NCBI GenBank assembly: GCA_027919835.1
Contig: JANVFP010000001.1
Location: forward strand, 1,116,001-1,180,000
Source: Lentinula raphanica
Taxonomy: Eukaryota; Basidiomycota; Agaricomycetes; Agaricales; Omphalotaceae
Direction: 5' to 3'
DNA length: 64,000 nucleotides
Part shown: piece by piece, positions 1 through 9,666 of the stretch
Position numbering within the stretch: the first letter of the stretch is position 1
How the letters are laid out: each line of letters starts with the position of its first letter
The notes under the pieces: generated by a model
Database searches by the model: none
Told to the model about the DNA's origin: nothing
The model's input: only the letters and a program-made list of their open reading frames with translations
Program-made: the position numbers and the translations under genes

Positions 1-375
1 CGCGGACGAATGGGCTCGCGTATTGTGTGGCATTAGGTAGCATTGTGCAGCTGCCAGCAAATTTAAATTTCTTGAGTTGTGTAGGCAAGATATCAGAGTA
101 TCATATCTTTGACTTGAAGATTGTATCCTCGACGACCAGCAGTGTGAAGACGAAAGACGACGAAGGTCGTTGTCGTTCCAGGGCTTTCCAGGGTCGTTCA
201 CGGTTCAAATGACCGTGATTCCCACGCTTGACTATGTGATGACTAGGCGCTAACTGAAAGCGCTCAACCTCTCTTTGTCGCCGAAAACCAGCACGACGGG
301 GTCCCTCACCTGTCCTTCCCTGCTGACTGCGTCCCATCCCTCAGAATCTTTTCTTTGTCTGCTGCTATCTCTCTC

Positions 376-447
376 ACCGCGGGCAAATTGAAGGGCACCA
401 TTGCAAAAGGTGCCTTAACGGCACCTTTCCTGTACCATACTGGGCAC
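376..447 (+). repeat. Inverted repeat, left arm
   Basis: This 72-nt block is the reverse complement of positions 1111-1182, with about 9 mismatches and no gaps. The arms are about 660 nt apart and nothing coding lies between them. It could be two inverted copies of a short dispersed repeat, or the arms of a small non-autonomous element. No target-site duplication was recognised. Confidence 0.75.
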
Positions 448-1110
448 GCTGCATCATGGCTTTTGAGCCACTTGTAAAGAACTCGCATGTATGTTGCTAT
501 CTACTCATCCCTACAATCGAAACAATGGCAGCCTGAAATATTAACTAAAAATTGTCATTGTTTTTGTGTCATCATGGCATGAGGCCAAGATGAGTGCTGC
601 ATTGCACTTCCGATGAGCAAACAAGTCTTTGAAAACCCATTTTCCAAAGCATGCAATCTCTCAGCATGTAGCACTACAGTGGGCTGATAATGCTTACTTT
701 GCCTTACATTTATTGTTCAATGTGGATAGTACAGCTGTGTAGAGGGACCCTGCTGCATACTGTCCCTCCGGGAATTTTGGTTTTCACCATGGACACCCTA
801 ACACTACTACTTAGTTTTTCATTGCCATTGAAATTAGGAGTGGAAACTGACATCTGCTCCCATATAGCTCAGTAGTCAATGCTCTTTAACATGATTTCTT
901 ATACAAGAAATGGAGTGCCACAAGTTTTCTTTGTATTCATATCATAAGAATAGCTGCCTGCATAAGCTGAGTGAGCTGGTTACTACATGTTTTTCAAGCA
1001 CAAATCATCCATATCTGTTTTCATATGTCTGGAGTTACTTGAGGATGGTAGGTAGCCTAGAGGTAGCGCCTCAAAATTAGGGCGCTCGATCAACTCTCGG
1101 AGGCAATAGG

Positions 1111-1182
1111 GTGCCCACCATGGTACAGGACAGGTGCCATGAAGGCACCACACGCAATGGTGCCCTTCAATTTGCCCGCGGT
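1111..1182 (-). repeat. Inverted repeat, right arm
   Basis: This is the partner of the block at 376-447. The closest match is at the outer end, where the last 24 nt are identical in both arms. Confidence 0.75.
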
Positions 1183-2300
1183 GTCTGCGCGAAGCCAAGC
1201 TCCAGCCAAACACTCGGCAATGATCTGGAAATCTAGGCAGAATCCAGATAACCTCTCCAAGGCGTACAGTCACCGGAAGTCAAATGAAGGAAACGTTTTG
1301 GTTTGGAATAAGCATATCCGGAGGGTGTCTAGCTCACTGGGTTGAGCCGTCTTCAGAATCTCGATCAAGTTCACCACAATTACATTCCAGAGATGATCAT
1401 TGCTCTCTCTCTGCTCCCACTTCAAAATATTCCGGCAACGTCTCCAGATCGATATTGGACTATGCTCTCGGCGTGCTGTGCTGGTTTGTTGCTCACTCTA
1501 TGTTGAGTTTGAATCCTTTTCACAATCTACAACATTTGCAAGGAACTGGAAGACTCTTTCGCGCAATGTTTTGTGGGTCACGAACGTTAACGATTCATCG
1601 TTCGCGAGCGCTATTGTCCTAATGGAAAAGGCTGGTCCATCACTAGTGCTCAGGTGAAGTGAGTGATATGAATGAACCTCATCGCAGTACAGTAACGTGG
1701 AGTGTGTGAGAGTATCCTCATATCATCCAACTCTCCCAGAAAACCTTGACGACTACCGGATGTAGTACTTCGGAAACAGACGAGTTGAAGGGTTCGAGAG
1801 AAAACCGATGATTTAAGCCATGAGTAAGTACAAGTTTCATTGAGGTTCGAAAGGTACTTCGAGGGAAGGAGAATCCCTCGCATGCGCTTCAAGGTTCTAC
1901 AACGATCATTCTGATCCCCCGGGTAGATGGCATAGAATTTTGATCTAGATGTTCGTCGTTGTGAATAAAATAAAGCGCATAACTTGCCCGGGTTCTGCCA
2001 TGCATAATGATATCAAGAGCATAGGGAGATTTGATTACAACAGTAGACACAGAATAAAGTAAGTACATCGTTCTCATGGCATGCCATTACTAATGTCCTG
2101 AACTGTCCCAAAGAATCCAAATGTGAAGCAAGTTGAAGGCTTAGTATCAAACATAGCCCAAAAATGTTCAAGACCGAGAACCTTCATTGGGCTGAGAAGT
2201 CGGCGACGTATTCGGTGAGCAAATATCGATATCCCCACGTCGATTCTCTCTCCAATACGCGTTGACACCAACACAATGAAGGGAATAATCGAACTACACT

Positions 2301-4225
2301 TCAAGTATTGACTCGTGTACACCCTTCGCAAACCATTGTGAAGAGATGACAATATCCACAGTCCTATTGTACATGTGAGTAGTCATAGCAATCAGTGAAA
2401 TACATAACAGTTCATAAAAAGACAGTGTGGGGACTTACCCTGTAGAAGAGAGGGCGGTGATATCCACACAACTGGCACCCACCCCATTGAGGCTGTTGAT
2501 ACCTATACTGCCATTGATGGGGAGGGCAAGTTTGATAAGGCCCTGGCAGCTCGCGCGCTTGACTGCCAATCCATGCTACAGGGTTTGGAGGGATCGGCGC
2601 AGTCCATATTGGAGGCCCGATTATTGGCGCCGCTCTCGGTACCCGCACTCCTTCGTCGATCCACATTGGAGGAATCACTGGCGCCTCAGCCCTCGGTCCC
2701 CACACGTCAGGGATCACCGGCGCGTGGGCCCTTGGTCCCCACACATCATCAATCCGTCTCGGGGGATCACCGCCTCCCTCCACTCCTCGATCTCTTCTTC
2801 GTCCTCCATATCAGCTTCATCCTCCCTGTTCCATTGTGGACATGCACATGTCTTCCACGGTGCAGCGCACACGTAGCAAAATTCCATGTGACACCGACAT
2901 GTTACGTGGTTGCATCCATCTCGTAGTTCTATGATAGAGCCGCACCCAGGACAGGTCTGCCACTGTCGTTCCCTCGCGAGAGCTCTGAGGCTGGTGAGAG
3001 CGGCGTGGTTACAGTTCTCGTGGGGATGGGAACGCTGCTTGCAGAGCGTGCATGTCGAGGTAGAGCATAAGCGGCAAGGTGCGTTCCTGTCCAAGTGCTT
3101 CGATGAACCGAGGAACTCTGAGCACGTTGGGGTCGCGCAGTAAACTCTGTCACTTGCCAGAGTTCCGTATTCGCGAGCCTTGCTTCGGAACTTGGTCCGA
3201 AGGTCAGGGGGAAGCACCGAAAGTACGTCCTCTGAAGGCATAGATTGCTGACAGCAGCGAAGGGGGAACAGCGACTCGTCACCGATGCTTGCCTCAACGA
3301 ACCTCCGGAGGCAATCGGAACAGTAGTAATGCTCGCAAGGAGCTTGGAATGTGTTTGCAGAACGTTGGAAGCTATTCGCACAACTGACACATTCAACTCT
3401 GAGGTGGGAAATGATTGATATGGATCCTGAAGAGGTGAGAAAATCACGTACTGGATAGGTTTGCTGCCTCCAACATTTGGCAACCAGCTATTGTTTGAAG
3501 CCACAGCATTTCTTCCAGTACTAGAAATCATAAATCAGATCAGGATATAACGAACCAAGAGCTTGAACTTACCGCCCGTTGCCGTAGGGGGGCTGGGTCT
3601 CCAATGCTTTCTGTGCGTCCATCTTTTCCGGCAACGTTTGTCCATCCGCAAGCAAGAGAGCATAGTTATAATCGTTGTTTACTCTCCACTCTTCGACACT
3701 GACATTCAGCGCCTTAGTCTTACCTACATTGCCAGCATACGAAGTTGAGGGATGTGCTCCAAGTCGCGAATTCTCGACGAAATCCCGGTTCTCCTCGTAG
3801 GGTTTCAAGGCGTACTCCTCGTCAGTCATAGGAGCCCTCTCGCGGGCCTTCCCTTTTCGAGACAATGGAGTGTGTCGTGTGCTGTGTGCTCGAAACGACG
3901 AATCATTGACAAGAACGGGGTTTTCCTCTTCGTGTTGCAGTGCCAAGGCATAATCCTCGTCAGTAATAAAAGTTCCTTCGCGTGCCTTTCCTTTGCGAGA
4001 CGATTCCAGATTGTGGTGTGTGCTATGCGATTGATGTTGGAAATCCTCGACGAAAGCCGAGTTCTCCTCTTCATGAAGTTTCAAGGCATAGGCCTCATCA
4101 GTCATAGGAGTGCGTTCCCGTCCTCTTCTGCCAGATGAAGAGTCTGCAATATGGCGTGTCTCATCGACCGAAAGCTGCAAGGCAAGAAGGAGCGAAAGAG
4201 ACTCATCTCCTTCCGGAAAAATCAT
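2301..4225 (-). CDS. RBR-type (RING-IBR-RING) E3 ubiquitin ligase
   Basis: Predicted E3 ligase that transfers ubiquitin through a RING2 cysteine. The N-terminal 200 residues hold three imperfect repeats of about 45 residues (RKGKARE..MTDE.YAL..EEEN), possibly ubiquitin- or partner-binding. RING1 follows (CVSCANSF, then CEHYYCSDCLRRF), then an IBR (YCATPTC, CRLC, CTLC, HENC) and RING2 (CPGC, DGCNHVTCRCHMEFCYVC). The first Cys of GCNHVTC matches the catalytic position of the family. A zinc-knuckle-like tail (CQLCGYH, CGYC, CEGC) ends the protein. Introns fit near 3573, 3453 and 2430. The start at 4225 is chosen because a TATA-like box lies at 4272-4279 and because the paralogue at 20445 begins at the matching place. 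The acidic stretch after RING2 changes frame near 2780, so an intron of about 86 nt or a frameshift must lie there. An N-terminal paralogue lies at 20445-21319. Confidence 0.85.
2671..2748 (-). repeat. Two tandem 39-nt units in the RBR gene
   Basis: Two adjacent 39-nt units encode DVWGPRAHAPVIP and DVWGPRAEAPVIP in one minus-strand frame. They lie exactly where the frame changes between the acidic linker and the C-terminal zinc motif, so the duplication may have shaped the exon border. Confidence 0.7.
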
Positions 4226-4271
4226 GGTGGGTTTCAACTCAGGCTGGACTTCGAGATTTATTTGTGCACTA

Positions 4272-4279
4272 CTTATAAA
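4272..4279 (-). promoter_or_regulatory. TATA-like box of the RBR gene
   Basis: TTTATAAG on the minus strand lies 46 nt before the chosen ATG at 4225. The PLC and germin-like genes have TATAAAAG at nearly the same distance, which supports the chosen start codon over the in-frame ATG at 4282. Confidence 0.45.
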
Positions 4280-4480
4280 CATACAGAGGAACTAGAAAGG
4301 CATCAGAGTGCTGGAAGGACACAACGTGTTTTGAAGACACCGTCTCGAATGTGATATATTGCCAAAGTACTCGGACCTAGTCTGACTCCTTCAACTTGAA
4401 GCCAGGTATGTTAAGCATCAATGAGATAGATGGAGTTCCTCATGCTAAACCCTCTATCACTTACCGAATTCCATATATTC

Positions 4481-4582
4481 CCGCCCACAAAGAGCCTCAT
4501 GTAAAGCAGCAGTCCGAACGACACCGACAGATCCGTGACGGTACTGCAGTGGTCGCATTGACAATGGCCTTGTATTTTGGAC
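4481..4582 (-). repeat. Conserved block upstream of RBR, copy 1
   Basis: About 100 nt of minus-strand sequence 250 nt upstream of the RBR start matches 20085-20184, upstream of the RBR paralogue. The best stretch, ACATGAGGCTCTTTGTGGGC, is identical in both. The duplication therefore included upstream sequence as well as the N-terminal exons. Whether the block is regulatory or the remains of an exon is not clear. Confidence 0.7.
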
Positions 4583-6077
4583 AAGTCTTCAACTTCTTTT
4601 CTATTCCCGTGTGAGAACGCAATTTTTTCAATGCTCTTCTGCTCCGGGACAGAAAATAAGATGATCGTGAGCACAGCGCTTTCATAGAACATCAGAAACT
4701 GTAAATAATAAAAGAGCATCATAGCTGGCGATAGTGTGGCGCAATCAGACGAACTCTGTATCAATGTACAACTCGGAGGGATGTCAAAGGATGTTTTGAA
4801 AGAAGGTTACTGCGATTCAAGGAACAGTGGGAAGCAACGACTCGGATGGGTCGATACCTCAGACCTGTGTGAGATATCAGAAAGTTCTAAGGCTTTCGAA
4901 ATTCGCTCAGGCGAGAACCTGTCAAATTGCTATCAAATTCGACAATGAATTCTGCAAGGCTTTCAATCGAAGAGCGATGCTCTTCTGTGTCTTCTGCGTT
5001 CCTATATTGAGTGTTCTTCCATAGCATTTGGGGGGTTTCAACTTTCATAGATGCACGTTTTCATTGTACAGTGTGAAATACAAGAGCCGCAGCCATGATA
5101 ATGATACATGTTCCGACACGAAGCTGGGATATCATCTCAGAATGCCATAGGTTCATGTAACAGGCATGTCCCTGTCAAGAGAGAAGCTGTATAGATTACT
5201 AGGAAGAACGTTAGATGCACCTAGAATTGATGGATTTTAACATAGCTGTAGAAGCTCAAGCGCTGAGTAGCCAAAGTTGGAGGTATGACAGGATATTCTT
5301 GCTATGCTGTTCAACATGAGATAATGGGTACTGATTTGGAAGGGAATTTGAACAATTCGATAAGGAATTGACACGATTAGGTAGATGTACTGGTTGCCAG
5401 CTTGAAGAGATTTTTGTAGAATAATCGTCCGAGCATGTCTCCACTACTTACAGATCCTGGGCTCGACGAGCAAAAAATTTTCGGACCCCCTTCAGAGTCT
5501 ATTTCCCGGCGTAATATACTGATCTTTCAAAGGGGATCGATAAAAATCATGACAGTGGTCATCCAGCAACAGTCAGTGTCGTCCGACCGATCCGACTCTC
5601 TCCTTCCAGACATCCCAGTATTCGACCTGTAGTGGGTCTACTATCTACGATAGAATATCATAAAGCTCAAGGCTCTAGGCCTAGGTGCTCCACGACTTCC
5701 GACTTTACAGTATCCCAACACAAAAATTTAGCAGAGCGGTGTCTGCATAGAGGAAAGGACTGAAATGCTTGTTGAATATATACAATCATGGATGTGTACG
5801 TGTAACCCCCGAACTGTTGAATGAGGGGAGTTGAGGAAACAATGAGCTAGACGGTAGACCCAGTGCATTGCTGGAAGTCAAGATCACTGTACAATTTCAA
5901 GAGTGGCTGCAGCAGGGCTGCAGTACTAGGCGCTCAGATTTGCTCAGCGGCCAAGAATACAGTCTGGCGTGGAACAAAACTAACGGTTTATAATAGCAAA
6001 CCGATACGAACAGAAACTATTTGCAGATGTGCGATGCAAAGTTCGATGGAAGAAAAAGAACGTACCGTATGCAAAAA
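4583..6077. other. Intergenic, no gene recognised
   Basis: Only short, unsupported open frames are present. The right end, AAAAA at 6073-6077, is the T-run that would end Pol III transcription of the tRNA gene on the minus strand. Confidence 0.6.
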
Positions 6078-6180
6078 GGGCCTGACCGGGAATTGAACCC
6101 GGGACCTCTCCCAATAAACAACTACAAGTTGCGAGAAGAACCAACCCGAAGGGAGAATCATACTACTAGACCATCAGGCC
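6078..6180 (-). tRNA. tRNA-Pro (CGG) with a 31-nt intron
   Basis: The acceptor stem GGCCTGA/TCAGGCC, D arm, anticodon arm CTCCC-TTCGGG..T-GGGAG and T arm CCGGG-TTCAATT-CCCGG all fold. The anticodon is CGG. An intron of 31 nt at 6114-6144 follows position 37, the canonical place for eukaryotic nuclear tRNAs. Without it the tRNA is 72 nt. A T5 run follows directly. The gene serves translation of CCG codons and is unrelated to its neighbours. Confidence 0.93.
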
Positions 6181-6266
6181 GACGCCTAACTGAAAGAATT
6201 AAGTCGTTGAGATCGAGCATATGATGATTTTGATTCGTGAATTGGTATATGCTCTACGTATCTTTT

Positions 6267-6989
6267 CTACAGCTGAATCCCTCTTTCCTCGTCCGAAGCA
6301 GAATGGTATCCGGGTGCATCATGCCTTATAGCCTTAGCCAGACTAATTAAAACCCCGTCAAGCACACAAACAGCCATCCCCCAGAACGAGCCAACACGCC
6401 AGGTTACACGGGGAATGTGGACGAGGGCCGAATGAAGAACTGCAAATGTACTGGTAATAGACGTACTGTGTCGGAGGAGATCGGTTAATCCTGAGGGATG
6501 AGGCTCGTCAATGCTAAAACGGCACCGCCCCAGAAGAGCTATAAAGCTAGAGCCGCTATTCGAAGAGCACTATGCGAGTAGAAATGTTCAAACTCGGTCC
6601 AGATCTTGGGGGTCACTACGTACGTGAGACAGAACCTATACGTCGTGATTCTGACCTACCTTAACTGGAAACAAGAAAACACACATGAATGCAAACGATA
6701 TCATCATCGTCACGATTGAGGTGAACAGCAGTTCCACAACGACTAGATCTAGAAACGAATTATGGTCAGTGTTGCTCATTTCAATGAATATAATGTGTAG
6801 AACCATAGTATCCTTCGGTGAGCGTGGGCGTGCTGAGAGATACAAGAGAGGGCGACAGCAAAAAGAAAGATAAAGAGAGCTGCATATCCAGTCACATTTT
6901 GAGTGTCAGTTCATCGCCGTCCAATGGGCTGATATCGAGTTACGCACCATGATGGCATGAAACTCGGTACTGATGACAAGAAAAGCCAT
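6267..6989 (-). pseudogene. MARVEL-like membrane protein, broken copy
   Basis: It lies downstream of and parallel to the MARVEL gene at 7591-8320 and shares its exon borders. Exon 1 starts at 6989 (MAFLVISTEF). Exon 2 ends EGYY and joins DLVVVELLFTSIVTMM, which matches NFYDPVVAELLFTSIVTM in the neighbour. The next exon reads TEFEHFYSHSALRIAALAL, then TAG, then LFWGGAVLAL. The stop falls where the intact copies have Trp in LVILWFFWIGGA, so a TGG-to-TAG change is likely. A C-terminal frame SRVTWRVGSFWG ending at 6267 may be the fourth helix. With a stop inside helix 3 it is probably not functional. Confidence 0.6.
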
Positions 6990-7590
6990 TGGTGTCCTAG
7001 TGCGTTGGTTGGATGAGTTCCGTTGATTTTGTTCGGGACTCGGAGATGGTGTTGAGCACTGGATGCACCATAGACCACATACTTCCGATACATCAAGCCC
7101 AAGCTCTTTCCAGGACGACCACAAGTGTGGTTGTCTGCCGGCGAAGTCTGTACAGAACAGCAAAAATCTCAAGACGCGGGAGTATGTGCCTGTCGAAAAA
7201 GACAAAAGAAGAGCCTGAGGTCTGTCCGCTTTTGTTGTTTGTCATGTAAAACAATGATGGTCGATGAGAGCGTAGATCACTGAAAGCGAAACTCCCTCCA
7301 ACATTGCGAGAGTGCCTACCAGCAGGCCCGAATTTGAAAGGAATTCGAAGACGCACTTATGTAGAAACAGCTCTCATGCAGACGTAGTTTCCTGTAACCC
7401 AACCACGCCAGGAGAAGGCGTGTTAGAATTGAAGGTGCGGACAGTGCATCGATTAAATATCATCATAATCACCATTAAGGTATTCCAAGTCTAGGTTTGC
7501 ATCTCTGTCTCTCATCTTCTAAATTTCCACTGTAAACCCTGGCAGAAAGTCCTCGTTACGCCGTGTTCGAACAAATAGGACTGATCACTG

Positions 7591-8320
7591 TCAACGATCC
7601 CCTCTGCTCGGTAACGGCTCGTCCAAGACTTTACGTCCATCCCGCGTTGCGGTGATCATGACCACGATTGAGATGATCAGCATAACTGTAAGCGTAATCC
7701 AGCCGAGCCACGCGAAAGCCAGGAGAGCAGAAAGGATTTGACACGCTCGGAATTGTTGGCACGCTGAGAGATCTCCGAATATACTCTTTGGGGGAAGATC
7801 GCCTTCAATGTCGCATGAGAGATGAAGATTCATGATGACTTACCGAAGCAGCAGCGGCACCTCCAATCCAAAAGAACCATAGGATCACCAAGCCAATGAG
7901 TTCTTGCCAGTATAGTCGCAAGAACTCAAACTTCAGCGTTGTTACGAAGAATATGCACAGCCTATGCGAAAGACGTCGGGTCAAGAAGTTATCATCATCA
8001 TACACCATACATGGACGTACATCAGTGCACACCACAGCATAGTTACTATCGACGTGAAGAGCAGTTCCGCCACGACTGGATCTAACATTCCAAGGAGTGT
8101 CAGTTAGGTAGTATCATGAGCGATGGTTCGGAGAAGATCCACCATAAAAGTTTACTTGTAGAGTATCATTGATTCTGACGCAGCATAGCACGAACAGGAT
8201 GAAGGTAAAAACGAGCTATATCATAGTGGAGAGATCATATGAGAGTATAACACCCGATATGGTAGAAACACGAACCAGAGTTGCATACAGGCCAGCTCGA
8301 ATCAGACCCAGATGAATCAT
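7591..8320 (-). CDS. MARVEL-like four-helix membrane protein
   Basis: Predicted small integral membrane protein with four helices, of the MARVEL-like type common in basidiomycetes; its role is unknown. The exons read MIHLGLIRAGLYATL (start 8320), then LVFTFILFVLCCVRIN, then DPVVAELLFTSIVTMLWCALM, then ELIGLVILWFFWIGGAAAAS, then SSIFGDLSACQQF and a last helix FAWLGWITLTVMLIISIV, with a basic tail ending PSRGDR. Splice sites were placed by comparison with the paralogue at 40318-41137, which has the same borders (NFY|DPV, AS|S). All junctions keep frame. A broken tandem copy lies just downstream. Confidence 0.7.
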
Positions 8321-8834
8321 CTCGTGTCCCAGTAGATAAAGTTCTTCAAGGTCTTCCTTGGCGCTGGGTAGTGGGTATAAGGACCTTCTAAGGTTGAAGA
8401 AGGTGGTGGTGGTGGTGAATGAAAAAGGCGTCTGCTGTTACCAGGTCGGTGGTAAAAAGCATGGCTGAGGCTGTTCCGGATATTGCGCATGACATCATGT
8501 GGCCAACTAGCTGTGAGTATTGTCGAAATGTGCGAATTCTGGTGCAGTCTACGGTCATCCTGAAGCTTTCTGAAGACGAATATGTTACCGTAGGCGAAGA
8601 GTAGAAAGGTAGGTTTCAGCTTCAATTCACTCGAGTTACGCCAAAACCGAGCGCTTCGATAGGCGCTAAAAGACCTTCCTCAAAGTCGGCCGAGCTCGGC
8701 TGTTTGGACCTCCAGCGAAAAAAAGTACCAAAATCAAACCGGTCTCATCTCAGACTTGACTCAGTACATACATTGCAATATCTCCAAACGCAAGCTCTAA
8801 AAGTCTGCATCGAGTAGCCGGTGGTCTGTAGAAA

Positions 8835-9666
8835 CTATAGCCTTGCCTGAACAGGCTGTACCATGTCGCTTTCGTATTTCTCTAGCGCTTTCATAAACTT
8901 GTACCACCTCCCATCATGCCACCGCATCAAGTCGTTCCACTCCTCACTGTCCTCTCCGAACACGGTCCGAAAGGAACGAAGCCAGCCAGCCACGGTGAAA
9001 TCAGCGAAGCATGGTGCATTTCCTCCCATGATTAAAATATCTGTTTTTCTCATAGCTTTGTCCAGCATACCAAAACCTTCCTGGAACCTCCGCCATTCTC
9101 TCTCCCGTCTCTCAGAGCCTTTGGCTGGATATAGATCGGTCAAGTCCATACCAAACATTTCTTTCCGAGTGTGGCGAAAGTATTCCTCGCTCCGTGGGTT
9201 TAGCACGGATGCAATCGAGGGGATGAGGAACTGGAGCATGGGCTCGACCCTCGCTGGGAATAGATCATTGAAAGACGCATGAAACGCATGTGTACCGTTG
9301 GGAAAGAGAGGCGGGGTAGGATATGTTTCGTCTAGGTATCTCGCTATGGAGACCGAGTCTGACACGACAGCATTTGTGGCGGGATCGTAGATGACTGGAA
9401 GGGTATATTTCGGGCTGCCGTCAGGTTTTGTTTCGGTGGGCGCTGCGCCGAGTTCCCGCATGATACGTTCGACGTCAGGGAATTCGACCAGGACCGTTCG
9501 GTATGGAAGACTCTTGTATACGAGACTATATCTAGGTATCGAAGTGACAACATTGAAAAATGAGCGGATGGAAAAACTATGAAACCTACCTTGTCTTCCA
9601 GACGTTTGGGTTCCAAGAAGAGTGCTCGTTTCGTTTAGCAGGAAAATCATATAGCGTGATGGTCAT
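8835..9666 (-). CDS. Glutathione S-transferase, fungal Ure2p/FuA-like
   Basis: Predicted cytosolic glutathione transferase of about 257 residues. Exon 1 (9666-9590) encodes MTITLYDFPAKRNEHSSWNP. A 53-nt intron follows, and exon 2 starts at 9531. The N-terminal thioredoxin-like half shows YTLPVIYDPATNAVVSDSVS, with the Pro-Val-Ile turn and the Asp-Ser that bind glutathione. The helical C-terminal half includes NAPCFADFTVAGWLRSF, like the N-capping region of GST C domains. The motif KRNEHSSWNP in place of a catalytic Tyr suggests a Ser-type fungal GST. A stand-alone gene. Confidence 0.88.

Larger units (their letters stand above)
1..2300. other. Gene-poor left end
   Basis: No convincing coding region was found on either strand. 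Open frames here are short, overlap each other and show no domain, signal peptide or consistent splice pattern. The stretch holds one 72-nt inverted repeat pair, listed separately. The last few hundred bases are the 3' flank of the RBR ligase gene. Confidence 0.6.
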
